A stretch of DNA of 64,000 nucleotides from CAYVQF01 sp964454015 (lineage in GTDB: Bacteria; Myxococcota_A; Bradymonadia; UBA4248): NCBI GenBank assembly GCA_964454015.1, contig CAYVQF010000004.1, forward strand, positions 1-64,000, written 5' to 3'. Shown here piece by piece: positions 43,591 through 53,205 of this stretch. The first letter of the stretch is position 1. Every line of letters starts with the position of its first letter. Position numbers and translations under genes: made by a program. The notes below the pieces were generated by a model. That model was not told where the DNA came from and made no database searches. It saw only the letters and a list, made by a program, of their open reading frames with translations.

Positions 43591-46500
43591 TTGCTGTTGG
43601 CCATCGATTCGGGCGCAGGGGCGATCGCCCCTGCTGCGGTGCAGGAGTCAAGCTTGGACAGGTCCCTCGAGCGCGCCCTGGCGCAACGCATCAAAGGAGA
43701 GGTGCACACGGATCGCCTCCATCGCCTCCTCTTTGCGTGCGATGCCTCCCTATACGCGGTCGAACCCCTGGGGGTGGTCTACCCCAAAGATCGGGAAGAC
43801 GTGGTGGCCATCGTTCGCTTCGCCGCCCAGCACCAGATCCCGCTCACACCGCGGGCGGCAGGCACCAGCCTCAGCGGACAGAGCGTTGGGCCCGGACTGG
43901 TGGTGGACGTCTCGCGCTTCATGGGGGACTTGCTGGAGATCGACCTGGAGCGCGGCCAGGCGCGGCTGCAGCCCGGGGTGATCCTGGACGATCTCAACCG
44001 CGCCCTGGCGCCCCATGGCTTGTTCTTTGGCCCTGACACCAGCACGGCCAATCGCTGCATGATCGGGGGAATGGTCGGCAACAACTCCAGTGGCTCCCAC
44101 TCCATCCTCTATGGCGACACGCGCGCTCACGTGCTGGAAGTCGAGATGGTCCTGGCCGACGGGAGCGTCGTGCGCTTTGGCGCCGAGCCGGCGGAGAGCC
44201 TCGAAGCCTGCGCCGCCCGACCTGGGGTGGAGGGGGCGATCCACCGCGGGCTGTTGGCCTTGCTCCGCCGCGAGCGGGAGCTGATCCTGGAGCGTTTCCC
44301 CGATCCGGCGGTCAAACGGCGCAACATGGGCTACGCCCTCGACGCCCTGGCGCTCACCCAGCCCTTCGTGCCGACGGGGCCGGCATGGAATGTGGCTGCG
44401 CTGGTCTGCGGCAGCGAGGGGACCTTGGGCATCGTCACGGAAATCACCGTGGGCTTGGTACCCTTGCCGCGGCACAAGTCCCTCGTCGTCCTCCACTTCG
44501 ACGACCTGGAATCGGCCCTGACGGCGACGGTCCAGGCCCTCCCCCATGAGCCTGCGGCGATAGAGCTCATCGACAAGCGCACCTTGGACGCGACCAAAGA
44601 CAACCTCGAGCAAGCGCGCAACCGCGCCTGGCTGGTGGGTGATCCCGACGCGGTCCTGGTGGTGGAGTTCTTCGCGACCGACGCGGCCACCCTCGCGGCG
44701 CGGGTCGATGGCTTCTGCGCCTGGTGCGCGCAAGAGGCGGTGGGTTACGCCCAGGTGCGTTTGAGTGGCAGTGAAGCCGAGCGCGTGTGGGCCCTGCGCA
44801 AGGCCGGCCTCGGCCTGCTCATGGGTCTCTTGGGCGACGTCAAGGCGCTGACCTTGGTGGAGGACACGGCCGTCGCCGTGGCCGATCTTCCGCGCTATAT
44901 CGCCGCTTTTCGCGACCTCCTGGCGCGGCACCAGACGGCCTGTGTCTATTACGCCCACGCCTCCGTGGGCGAGCTGCACCTGCGTCCCGAGCTCAACCCC
45001 AAGAAGCGGGAGGACATGGCCAAAGCCGTCGAGATCGCCGGCGAGGTGGCCGATCTGGTGCGCGATTTCCGCGGCACCATCACGGGCGAGCACGGCGACG
45101 GCCGGGTGCGCAGTCCCTTTCTGGCGCGGGTCTTGGGCGCCGAGGTCGTGGCGCTCTTCGCCGAGGTCAAAGCCCTCTTCGATCCCCAGGGCCTCTTCAA
45201 TCCCCGGGTCATCGTCGATCCCGAGCCCATGGACACCCACCTGCGTTACCCCCCAGGGAGGGAGGTCCCGGAGATCACCTCGCGCTTCTCCTTTGCCCGC
45301 GAAGGCGGTCTCTTTCGAGCCGTCGAGAACTGCAATGGCGCTGGGGTGTGTCGCAAACCCGTGGCCGCTGGCGGGACCATGTGTCCCTCTTATATGGCCA
45401 CGGGCGATGAGCGACACAGCACCCGTGGGCGCGCCAATGTGATCCGCCAGCTCCTCCTCGCGGCGCCCGCGCCCGAGGCCATGCGCGCCCCCGAGCTGGA
45501 GGAGGTCATGGCCTTCTGCTTGAGCTGCAAGGCGTGCAAGAGCGAGTGCCCGGCCAATGTCGACATGGCTCGCCTCAAGTCGGAGCTGCTCTACTTGCGC
45601 CGCCAAGCGGGGCGCGGGAGCCGGGCAGAGTGGCTCTTTGGTAAGCCCGACGGCGGCTATCGGCTGGCCCAACGCTTCTCCGGGCTAGCCAACGCGTGGC
45701 TGGCGTCGCGCTTGGGCAAAGCGCTGATGGCCAGAGCCTTCGGGGTGGACCCGCGGCGGAGCTTGCCGCCCTTTGCGCGCGACTCGGCGCAGCGCTTGCT
45801 GGCCCAGCGGCGCCCTGGGGGCAGTGGCACCGCAGGCGAGGTCGTGCTCTTCGTGGACACCTTCACGGCCTATCAAGAGCCCTGGCTCGCTCTGGCGGCG
45901 GTAGACGTCTTGGAGAGCGCCGGGTGGCAGGTCCACGTCGCGCGGCGGGTGGGCGCGGCGCGGCCCCAGCTCTCCAAAGGCTATCTCGACGAGGCCCGCA
46001 CCATTTTCGAGGCCTTGGTGGCCGAGCTCGCGCCCTATGCCGCCCGGGGGCTGCCCATCCTGGGGATCGAGCCCAGCGAGGTGCTCGGCCTCCTCGACGA
46101 GGCGCCCGATCTGGTCGCGCCCGCCGCGCGCGAGGCGGCTTGGGCCGTCGCGCGCCAGGTGGATCTGGTGGACGTCTTCGTCGGCCGCGCTCTGGCCGAG
46201 GGGCGGGTGACGCTGCCTTTCAACGCCCGGGAGGAGCGGGTGCTGCTGCACGGCCACTGTCATCACAAAGCGTTGCTCGGCATCGACGTGCTGGCGCGAG
46301 CCCTGCGGGCCGTGCCATGCTTCTCCGTGGAGGTCATCCCCAGCGGCTGCTGTGGCATGGCAGGCTCCTTCGGCTACGAGAAGAAGAGCTATGAATTGTC
46401 CATGCGGATCGGAGAGCAGGTGCTCTTTCCTGCGGTGCGCGCCGCGGCGCCCGAGGCCTGGATCGCGGCGGCAGGGACGAGCTGCCGGCAGCAGATCGTC

Positions 46501-46620
46501 GACGGCTGTGGGCGCGAGGCCTACCACCCCATCGAGCTGATTCGCTATGCCTTTAGAGGGGATTTCATTGCGCAAGGACGCTCGCACAAACCGCATGCGC
46601 TGGCGGCGGATTCGACCTGA
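43591..46620 (+). CDS. FAD-linked oxidase fused to 4Fe-4S and CCG domains (glycolate/D-lactate dehydrogenase type)
   Basis: A 1009-aa enzyme oxidising a 2-hydroxyacid such as D-lactate, glycolate or 2-hydroxyglutarate with FAD and passing electrons through iron-sulfur clusters. Residues 50-270 are a PCMH FAD-binding domain (PRAAGTSLSGQSVGPG; VGNNSSGSHS), followed by the FAD-linked oxidase C-terminal domain (HASVGELHLRPELN; GEHGDGRVRS). Around 580-660 are CNGAGVCRK and the cluster motif CLSCKACKSECP, and two CCG-type elements appear near 887 (GHCHHK) and 917 (SGCCGMAGSFGYEK). This is the single-chain YdiJ/GlpC-fused layout. Start: TTG at 43591, or TTG at 43597, which has GAAGGG upstream. The next gene overlaps its end. 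Confidence 0.9.
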   Translation: MLLAIDSGAGAIAPAAVQESSLDRSLERALAQRIKGEVHTDRLHRLLFACDASLYAVEPLGVVYPKDREDVVAIVRFAAQHQIPLTPRAAGTSLSGQSVGPGLVVDVSRFMGDLLEIDLERGQARLQPGVILDDLNRALAPHGLFFGPDTSTANRCMIGGMVGNNSSGSHSILYGDTRAHVLEVEMVLADGSVVRFGAEPAESLEACAARPGVEGAIHRGLLALLRRERELILERFPDPAVKRRNMGYALDALALTQPFVPTGPAWNVAALVCGSEGTLGIVTEITVGLVPLPRHKSLVVLHFDDLESALTATVQALPHEPAAIELIDKRTLDATKDNLEQARNRAWLVGDPDAVLVVEFFATDAATLAARVDGFCAWCAQEAVGYAQVRLSGSEAERVWALRKAGLGLLMGLLGDVKALTLVEDTAVAVADLPRYIAAFRDLLARHQTACVYYAHASVGELHLRPELNPKKREDMAKAVEIAGEVADLVRDFRGTITGEHGDGRVRSPFLARVLGAEVVALFAEVKALFDPQGLFNPRVIVDPEPMDTHLRYPPGREVPEITSRFSFAREGGLFRAVENCNGAGVCRKPVAAGGTMCPSYMATGDERHSTRGRANVIRQLLLAAPAPEAMRAPELEEVMAFCLSCKACKSECPANVDMARLKSELLYLRRQAGRGSRAEWLFGKPDGGYRLAQRFSGLANAWLASRLGKALMARAFGVDPRRSLPPFARDSAQRLLAQRRPGGSGTAGEVVLFVDTFTAYQEPWLALAAVDVLESAGWQVHVARRVGAARPQLSKGYLDEARTIFEALVAELAPYAARGLPILGIEPSEVLGLLDEAPDLVAPAAREAAWAVARQVDLVDVFVGRALAEGRVTLPFNAREERVLLHGHCHHKALLGIDVLARALRAVPCFSVEVIPSGCCGMAGSFGYEKKSYELSMRIGEQVLFPAVRAAAPEAWIAAAGTSCRQQIVDGCGREAYHPIELIRYAFRGDFIAQGRSHKPHALAADST

Positions 46621-47320
46621 GGTCGCGGCGCTGCTGGTGCTCCTGATCGGCCTGGTTGGGATCTCGGGTTGCCAGGTCTTGTTGCCACCGCCGTCGCCGC
46701 CGCCGCCCGACCATTGGCCCGTGGATCCAGAAGACGTGGATCGCTTGGCGGATGCTGCGGTGCCCTGCTATCTGCGGATGCAGGCCCTGAGCGCGTCGCC
46801 GCCGTGTGATTGGGGGCAGGACATGCTTGGGAGCTTCGTGGTCTGCAAGCTGGCGCCACCGCTGCGGACCTTGCGTTTTGGCTGTGGGACCGCGCCGCGC
46901 GAGGCGCCGACCCTGCGCTTGGCCGTGGCAGCAGAGGACGCCGGTGAGCTGGTGCGGCGCACTCGGCGGCTTTTTGGTGACTACGTGATGCAGGCCTTGG
47001 ACCAGGAACGCGCCGATCGGGTCGAGGTGGCGTGCCCCGAGCTGGCGCGGGTGGCGGCCTTCTTCGACCTCGCTCCGGGGCTGGCGAGCGCCTTTCGCAC
47101 CTTCCCGGGACGTGAGCGGGCTTTCCCCAATGGCCTCTTTCTGGGGTACCCTGACGCGGCCTCGAGCTGTGCCCAGAAGCAGGCCCTGATGGACTGGGGG
47201 CCTTCAGACGCGCGCTTGCCCTTCGATCCCCAGCTCTATCTCGAGACGGATCTTTTGGACCCAGAGGAGCGCCGCATTGCTGAGGCGCAGCTTGCGCGTT
47301 TCTTGTTGATTTTGCACTAA
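46568..47320 (+). CDS. Predicted lipoprotein of unknown function
   Basis: A 250-aa protein. I choose the TTG at 46568 because GAGGGG lies 6 nt upstream; an ATG at 46595 in the same frame is the alternative. The basic n-region and hydrophobic VAALLVLLIGLVGISGC form a lipobox signal. A Pro-rich linker (LPPPSPPPPDHW) is followed by a domain with six or so cysteines (CYLRMQAL, CDWGQDM, CKLAPP, FGCG). No family is recognised. It overlaps the dehydrogenase stop by 53 bp, so the two are translated from one transcript. Confidence 0.65.
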   Translation: MRKDARTNRMRWRRIRPEVAALLVLLIGLVGISGCQVLLPPPSPPPPDHWPVDPEDVDRLADAAVPCYLRMQALSASPPCDWGQDMLGSFVVCKLAPPLRTLRFGCGTAPREAPTLRLAVAAEDAGELVRRTRRLFGDYVMQALDQERADRVEVACPELARVAAFFDLAPGLASAFRTFPGRERAFPNGLFLGYPDAASSCAQKQALMDWGPSDARLPFDPQLYLETDLLDPEERRIAEAQLARFLLILH

Positions 47321-47357
47321 GCGAGGGGGAGCTTTGTGCTTTCCACGCCCTGCAAGA

Positions 47358-47387
47358 TTGACAAGGTGGGATTTCATGGGGTAGGCC
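47358..47387 (+). promoter_or_regulatory. Possible promoter before the small charged protein gene
   Basis: A perfect TTGACA at 47358-47363 lies 138 bp before the next start codon. At a spacing of 17-18 nt only a poor -10 (TAGGCC) is found, so the assignment is weak. Confidence 0.25.
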
Positions 47388-47495
47388 CGAAGATGCCGTT
47401 GATTCCCGTCGGGTGTGCGTGGGCGCCGAGCCGTTTGGGCAACCGTCTGTGGGAAGCACCAATTCTCTAACTCCATACAGGGAGGGGACCGGGCC

Positions 47496-47843
47496 ATGGG
47501 GGCAAAGGTAATGCGAACCCAGATCCTGAATCTTCTGGAAAGCCGCTTCGACTACCAATCCGCCAGGAATGTGCTCAGCAATTGGCGCAAAGGAAAAGGC
47601 ATCAAGGATGACATCGCCGAGTGGAACGCGGCCGATGTGCATGACCTCGCGGCCTACCTGGAGTCTTCTGCCGAGAACAGCGGCGAGCTGGCGGACAAAA
47701 TCCGCCGCCTGACCAACGGCGCTGAGCCTGTGGCGCTGGAAGCGGCCCCCGAAGAGGTCGACAGCGGCGAAGAGGCCGAAGAGGAGAGCAGCCCGGACGC
47801 CAAGACCGAGAAGAAGGACGGCAAGCGCAAGAAAAAGCGCTGA
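47496..47843 (+). CDS. Small charged protein of unknown function
   Basis: A 115-aa soluble protein. GGGAGGGG upstream supports the ATG at 47496. The N-terminal 60 residues look folded and helical (TQILNLLESRFDYQSARNV; WNAADVHDLAAYLESS), with a possible DNA- or protein-binding helix pair. The C-terminus is acidic (EVDSGEEAEEESS) and then strongly basic (KKDGKRKKKR). The basic tail suggests nucleic-acid or membrane binding, but no family is known. It is convergent with the carbonic anhydrase-like gene. Confidence 0.65.
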   Translation: MGAKVMRTQILNLLESRFDYQSARNVLSNWRKGKGIKDDIAEWNAADVHDLAAYLESSAENSGELADKIRRLTNGAEPVALEAAPEEVDSGEEAEEESSPDAKTEKKDGKRKKKR

Positions 47844-47880
47844 GCCCCGCGGCCTTGGGCGCAAGAGTCTTGCTCAGCGC
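47837..47880. terminator. Inverted repeat between convergent genes
   Basis: An 8-bp perfect inverted repeat (47837-47844 with 47873-47880) encloses a small hairpin GCAAG-AGT-CTTGC. It overlaps the ends of both convergent genes. It may act as a bidirectional terminator, but the 28-nt distance between arms makes it weak. Confidence 0.3.
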
Positions 47881-48395
47881 GGCGTCGCAGCCGCCAGGTA
47901 GCGGCGGCTGCGCTCGACGTAGTGCTGCCAGCTCTTCTCGATCCAAGCGACCTCGTCGTCCCGGAGCGCACGAACCACGCGCCCTGGTGAGCCCATCACC
48001 ATGGAGCCCGGCGGGATGACTTTGTTCTGCGTGATCAGCGTCCCGGCGCCGATGATGCAGTGGCGGCCAATGTGGGCGTTGTCCAGGATGATGGCGCCCA
48101 TCCCGATGAGGCAATCGTCATCGATGTGGGCGCCGTGGACGATGACGTTGTGCCCTACTGTGACCCGGGCGCCGATCCGGGTCGTCGAGAGACCCTCCGT
48201 GCAGTGGACCACCGAGCCGTCTTGGAGGTTGGAGGCGGCCCCGAGGATGAGGGCGCCGACGTCACCGCGCATCACCGCCTGCGGCCACACCGAGGCGTCT
48301 GGCCCAAGGGTGACCTCGCCGATGAGGAGGGCGCTCGCGTGCACGAAGGCGCTGGGGTCCACTTGGGGGCTAAAGGGGCCAAAGGTCTCGATCAT
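47874..48395 (-). CDS. Gamma-carbonic anhydrase-like hexapeptide-repeat protein
   Basis: A 173-aa left-handed beta-helix protein. The ATG has a perfect AGGAGG upstream. Hexapeptide turns run from residue 12 (PSAFVHASALLIGEVTLG) to about 125 (NKVIPPGSMVMGSPGRVV). The three zinc-ligand histidines of gamma-carbonic anhydrases are in place: VHC in GSVVHCTEG and the pair VGHNVIVHG. This argues for CO2 hydration or the closely related YrdA/PaaY function. Its ATG overlaps the TGA of the upstream repeat protein by 4 bp (ATGA), so the two are translationally coupled. Confidence 0.9.
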   Translation of the reverse strand: MIETFGPFSPQVDPSAFVHASALLIGEVTLGPDASVWPQAVMRGDVGALILGAASNLQDGSVVHCTEGLSTTRIGARVTVGHNVIVHGAHIDDDCLIGMGAIILDNAHIGRHCIIGAGTLITQNKVIPPGSMVMGSPGRVVRALRDDEVAWIEKSWQHYVERSRRYLAAATPR

Positions 48396-51300
48396 GCTTC
48401 CTCCTCGCGCAGGTTGACCCAGGCAAAGGCGTTGATGCGGACGTGGTCCGGGGCGATCATCCGCGCTTTGTCGAGCTCGGCTTGCGCTTCGAGCCGGCGG
48501 CCCTGCGCCAGGTGACGGCGGGCGTTGGCGACGCGGCGCGCCACGGCGCGGTCCAAGCGGTGGAAGACGCTCTCGTCGAGGAGGAGCGCCTCTTTGCTCT
48601 CGCCCTCCCAAGGGGGGGCGAGCCGAGTCAAGGGGATGGGACGCCAGGTGCCGTCAGCGCCGCGCGCCGCCGCCAAGAGGTAGGCCTGGGTCTGGGTCAG
48701 GTTGTCGATGAAGACGTGATAGTCTGGCGTGAAGACGGCGACCTCTGGCGGCGGCGCGTCGATCGTCGCGCCGTCGAGAGGCGGCGCGTGCTTGGCGTCG
48801 CTCCAGAAAACGCGCACCTCCGACGGGCACGGCTCCCAGCGATAGCGCGCGAAGTACCACTGCCGCTGCACGAGCATCCACCTCCACTCAGGGGCGCTAT
48901 CTGCCGCCGTGCTTTGTGGTGCCGCGCTCTCTGCCTCGACTCTGGGGTGGTGCGCGGCAGAACGCCGAAAGAGGGCGGCCACATCGTCGAGCTCAGGCTC
49001 TGCCTCTGGGACGTCGGCTGGAGGCGCGGCTGGCGGACCACTGATGGCCCGCAGCCGCGCCGTATGGAGCCCTGTCGCGGGGGATTCAGCCCCGTCGTCG
49101 CCCTCCTCCTCCGGGTTGACCGGAGCCAGGGCGTGGGAAGGGGTGTGGGAGATGGCTGAGAACTGCCCCGTGGTGACCGCATGGGTCACCAGGCCGGCGA
49201 CCGGCTCCGATGGCGTCGCGTCGCTGGGGATGCGCAACAAACCACTCACGGACAATGCGGGCGGTGCCTCATCGGCATCGACGCCCTCGAGGATGTCGGA
49301 GCCCGGCAGCTTCTCTTCGTCCGCTGCGGCCAGAGCGGGCGCAGGCCCATCGAAAGCCTCGGCTTCGATGAGGAGGACGTCGCCGTCGGCCAGAGCGGGT
49401 TCGGCAGGGTGCCGGTCGAGTTGGTAGAGATCGTCCTCCAGAGGGGAGGGGAGGGCGTCGGAGGAGGCCGTGGACTCGGGGATGAAATCGTCCTCTTGGG
49501 CGAGCATCTCGTCGAAGGAGAGGCGTTTGCGGTGTCGTGGTTCGGGGTCGTCATCGGTGGGCGCGTCCACATCCGGGTCAGAGGCCGCAGCGGCGGGGGC
49601 TTCGGGCGCCTTGTCGGGGACGAAATCGTCCTCTTGGGCGAGCATCTCGTCGAAGGAGAGGCGCTTGCGGCGCCGAGGCTCGGGGTCGTCATCGGTGGGC
49701 GCGTCCCCATCCGGGTCAGAGGCGGCTGCGACGGGGTCTTCGGGCTCCCGGTCGGGGATGAAGTCGTCCTCTTGAGCGAGCATCTCGTCGAAGGAGAGGC
49801 GCTTGCGGCGCCGAGGCTCGGGGTCGTCATCGGTGNNNNNNNNNNNNNNNNNNNNNNNNNNNNNNNNNNNNNNNNNNNNNNNNNNNNNNNNNNNNNNNNN
49901 NNNNNNNNNNNNNNNNNNNNNNNNNNNNNNNNNNNGTCGGGGATGAAGTCGTCCTCTTGAGCGAGCATCTCGTCGAAGGAGAGGCGCTTGCGGCGCGGGG
50001 GCTCGGGGTCGTCATCGGTGAAGGCCTTGGCGAGGTCTTGGAGCTGGGCCCGGGCGCTGTCGAAGTCCTCGGGGCCGACCTTGTCGAGGCGGATGACCTC
50101 CTCTTTTATCAAGACGTCGTCATCGTCGACGGGGTCGCGGGTATAGTGCGCGCTGTCGGGGCTGAGGTCGTCTTTTTGGGCGAAGATCGCGTCGGGGGTG
50201 CGCCGTTGGGGTGCCGGGGGGGGCGGGTCGTGCGCGTCTCCTGGACGGGCGTCCGTCGTGGCAACAGTCGAGAGCCGTGGCCAAGCCGCGTCGGCGCGTT
50301 CGCCAAAGCAGAAGACGGGTACGGGGACGCGGTTGCCGGCCAAGTCGATGACCGAGGCGCCATAGTAGCGATCTTCGCCAGGCGCCGAGACGTCGTCGAT
50401 GAAGCCCGTGACGTCTGGGCTGAGGCGGTAGGCGACGCCGAGCTCGCTGTGTCCTTGGCGTTGCAGGGTGTGGAAGGCGTGGACCACTTGGAGATCGTTC
50501 TGGTGCCAGTCGACGGGCCGATTGAAGACGTAGACTTCGACGGCGCTCTCGCCGAGGACCTCGTGGGCGCCGAGCTCGAAGGCCAGGGGATCCTGGCGGC
50601 GGGTGCCGCTCTCGACTTCGACCGTGTGGAGGAGGCGGTCTTGCAGGGGGCCGTCGGGGTGACCCCAGATGGACTCGCCGTCTCCGCTCGGCAAATACTG
50701 CAGGGGGCGCAAGACCAGGCCGATCACGCTCTGCCACCGCTGGGTGGCTGGGTCTTGGACGGCCACGACGTAATGGCGCCGGTCATGGCAGTCGAGATCC
50801 AGGAGGGAGGCGCGGCTCTGCGAGGTGAAGCGCAGGCGATCCATGCCTGGCGGCATGGGGTCGGGGCGGGTGAGGAGCGCCTCGATGCCCTCGACGGCGA
50901 AGGGATCGCGGCCGCGCAGGGCGATGACCTCCTGTCCTTCCTCGCCGGGCCAGCTCAAGCGCAGGCCAAAGAGGGTGGGGTCATCGCCGTAAACGGCGGG
51001 GCAGAGGCCGGGGTCGGCGCTGACCACCAGCCACGGTCGTTGGGTGGCCGCGGGCGCCGCGGGGCTGCTCACGGGGCGCGGGCTGGGTGCGGAGTCGCGC
51101 TCTGGCGGTGGGGGCTCGGGGGCGGAAGGGGCAGCCGCAGGGGCTGGGACGGCTTCTCCCTCGAGGCAGCGACGGCGCCAGTTGGCGAAGCCGTTCTCCA
51201 TCATGTCCTTGCCGCTGCCCCATCCTTTGCCGCGATCGACGAGGTAACGAAAGGGTCGGCCTTGCGGAAAGGGTTGATCGTGGTGACGCATGGGGAGCTG

Positions 51301-52026
51301 GACTCGCCCGCCCGTGGGCAGACGCGCCAAGAGGGCGTAGTACCAGTAGCGATCGGGTTCGGTGACGTTGTCGATGATGCCGTTGACGAAAGGCTCGATG
51401 GCATAGGAGGCACCGTAGTCGCCTTTGAGGACCCTCTTGAATTCCCGGATGTCGTGTTCGGCGCCCGTGTGAGGGCTGATGGGCTGGCGGCTGACGATGA
51501 GGTCGTAGCCGGGGACGTTGGGGATGTCCTGCGGATAGTCCCAGGAGAAGCCACAGAAGTCGCCGACCCTGACGTTGGCGTAGCCGAGGCGGCGCGGCTC
51601 TTTGCCGAGAGGGCTCTCGCCATAGGGGTTGGACCAGAAAGCGAGGGGGCCGAGCTTGGAGACGTCTTGGCCGCGCAAGAGTCTGTCGCTGCGCGCGCCT
51701 TCGACCCAGAGATAGTCACCCGTGGCGGTGCGGGCGAGGATGAGGTAGCGGTTGCGGTCGTGGATCTGGTCGTCTACGAGGCAGTTGATGGGGCGAGGGA
51801 TGTCGAGTCGATCGGCGACGTCGTCGAGGTAGCCCTCGAGCAGATCGTAGGCGCAGTCGTCTTCGAGGCTCTCGTTGGTGCGGAAGAAGACGTAGCCGAG
51901 GACGGCGGCGTCGGGTGGATCCCAACTGATAAGGCAGCCTTCGTAATCGTCTTGCGCGTACCAATTGATGGGTGAGGGGGCTTGTCGTGCGTAGAGCAAG
52001 CGGACCACGTCGGGGATGGAGCCCAT
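48392..52026 (-). CDS. Multi-domain protein with 46-residue acidic/basic tandem repeats (interrupted by assembly gap)
   Basis: A gene of about 1200 or more codons that spans the run of Ns at 49836-49935; the frame after the Ns differs from the frame before, so the gap is not exactly 100 bases. The start (complement of 52024-52026) has GGGAG 7 nt upstream. There is no signal peptide. The N-terminal part has three or more related beta-rich modules (GCLISWDPPDAAVLGYVFF; GVAYRLSPDVTGFIDDVSA), FN3-like, with Pro/Ala linkers. The repeat array holds RRKRLSFDEMLAQEDDFIPD in each unit, and one more module and a helical tail end the protein. It is coupled to the carbonic anhydrase-like gene by an ATGA overlap. 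Function unknown. Confidence 0.75.
49480..50025 (-). repeat. Tandem repeats of 138 bp around the assembly gap
   Basis: The sequence encoding RLSFDEMLAQEDDF recurs at 138-bp intervals (near 49511, 49649 and 49787 on the plus strand), and once more after the Ns (near 49971). Copies differ by few bases. The array probably contains more units than shown, since it is where the assembly broke. Confidence 0.9.
49836..49935. other. Assembly gap of 100 Ns
   Basis: A run of exactly 100 Ns, the usual placeholder for unknown length, inside the tandem repeat. The reading frame shifts across it, so the true length is not equal to 100 modulo 3. Confidence 0.97.
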
Positions 52027-52333
52027 GGTCATTCTCCCATGCCCCAGCGGGGCTGAAGTGGCGCGTCTTGGCGCGCTCGACACTCCTGTGTGGATAGCAC
52101 CGGCATTGGTCCAGCGTCAATGCCCGCTTGGGCTTGGGTTGGCAACGGGAGCGGCCTGAGCTAGCTTGGCCGCGGGGCGCGCTGCCCGAAGGAGGGTGGC
52201 ACCAAAAAGGGATCTTGACATGCTGGTCAGGATCGAATAAACGCCCTTGGCCCTAGTTGTTTGGCGGCTCATTTTGGTAATGAGACCATCGAACGGACCC
52301 GAACAGCTCCAGTGACCGAGAAGGACATCATTC
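52027..52333 (+). other. 307-bp intergenic region before the ribosomal protein operon
   Basis: No gene is supported here. It contains a likely promoter at 52215 and the 5' leader of the rplM-rpsI transcript, which ends in AAGGA before the rplM start. The minus-strand repeat-protein gene also begins at its left end, so its promoter is here as well. Confidence 0.5.
52215..52243 (+). promoter_or_regulatory. Probable promoter of rplM-rpsI
   Basis: A perfect TTGACA at 52215-52220 is followed by an A/T-rich GAATAAAC element 15-17 nt later (AATAAA or TAAACG as the -10). It is 114 bp upstream of the rplM start codon, a plausible place for a sigma-70 type promoter of this conserved operon. Confidence 0.4.
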
Positions 52334-52762
52334 ATGAAGACGTACAGCGCCAAACCCCTCGAGGTTGAGCGGAAGTGGTACGTGGTTGATCTTGCTGGCC
52401 AGCGTCTTGGACGCGCAGCGACAACGGTAGCCACCATTTTGCGCGGGAAACACCGCCCCGTTTTTACACCTCATGTCGACACGGGTGAATTCGTCATCGT
52501 CGTCAACGCGGACAAAGTCGTGCTGACGGGTAACAAGTGGAGCCAGAAGCTCTACCACCGGCACTCGGGTTATCCAGGCGGCATCAAGAGCGTGACGGCC
52601 GAGAAGCTCGTCCAGCGTCACCCGGAGGACATGTTCTTCCTGGCGGTGCGGGGGATGTTGCCGAAGAACTCCCTTGGTCGCCAAATGATCAAGAAGTTGA
52701 AGGTCTATGCTGGCAGCGAGCATCCCCATGCCGCGCAGCAGCCTGAAGTGCTGGAACTGTAG
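52334..52762 (+). CDS. rplM: 50S ribosomal protein L13
   Basis: A 142-aa protein of the large ribosomal subunit. The family motifs are clear: WYVVDLAGQRLGRAATTVA near the N-terminus, GEFVIVVNADKVVLTGNKW and YHRHSGYPGG in the middle, and AVRGMLPKNSLGRQMIKKLKVY near the end. Length is normal. AAGGA lies 9 nt before the ATG. It is followed after 32 bp by rpsI, the usual bacterial pair. Regulation is probably through the promoter at 52215. Confidence 0.97.
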   Translation: MKTYSAKPLEVERKWYVVDLAGQRLGRAATTVATILRGKHRPVFTPHVDTGEFVIVVNADKVVLTGNKWSQKLYHRHSGYPGGIKSVTAEKLVQRHPEDMFFLAVRGMLPKNSLGRQMIKKLKVYAGSEHPHAAQQPEVLEL

Positions 52763-52794
52763 CTTTTGCAAGAGAACGCGAGGGAGCGATAATC

Positions 52795-53187
52795 ATGGCG
52801 ATGCTTCAATGGTTGGCCACTGGGCGCCGCAAGACGGCGGTTGCGCGCGTTTATTTGCGCCCGGGAAAAGGCGAGATCACTGTCAACAAGCAAGAGATCG
52901 ATGCGTACTTCGATCGTGCGACCCTGCGCATGGTGCTCAGGCAGCCGCTGTTGTTGACCAATACCCACGAAGCCTTTGACATTCTCATCAATGTCCGCGG
53001 CGGTGGGAAGTCCGGTCAGGCCGGTGCGGTGCTCCAGGGCATCGCGCGGGCGCTGCTGGAGTACGATCCGAAGTTCCGTGCCGTGCTCAAGCCGGCCGGA
53101 TTCTTGACCCGCGACGCGCGTCAGAAAGAGCGCAAGAAGTACGGTCTGCGCGGCGCGCGGGCTCGCTTCCAGTTCTCGAAGCGCTAA
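52795..53187 (+). CDS. rpsI: 30S ribosomal protein S9
   Basis: A 130-aa protein of the small subunit. TGRRKTAVARV at the start, the GGGKSGQAGAVLQGIARAL block and the C-terminal basic tail ending in FSKR are diagnostic; the tail reaches the ribosomal P site. The ATG at 52795 has GGGAG upstream; an in-frame ATG two codons on is the alternative start. It is co-transcribed with rplM, and an rRNA methyltransferase gene begins 19 bp later, so these three genes may form one operon. Confidence 0.97.
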   Translation: MAMLQWLATGRRKTAVARVYLRPGKGEITVNKQEIDAYFDRATLRMVLRQPLLLTNTHEAFDILINVRGGGKSGQAGAVLQGIARALLEYDPKFRAVLKPAGFLTRDARQKERKKYGLRGARARFQFSKR

Positions 53188-53205
53188 GAAGAGACGGCCG
53201 ACCCA

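Noticed and set aside
43750..45672. A 640-codon minus-strand frame
   Set aside because: Antisense of the FAD/4Fe-4S dehydrogenase, which has all expected motifs.
49957..51975. A 672-codon plus-strand frame
   Set aside because: Shadow of the minus-strand repeat protein, whose modules and ribosome site are clear.
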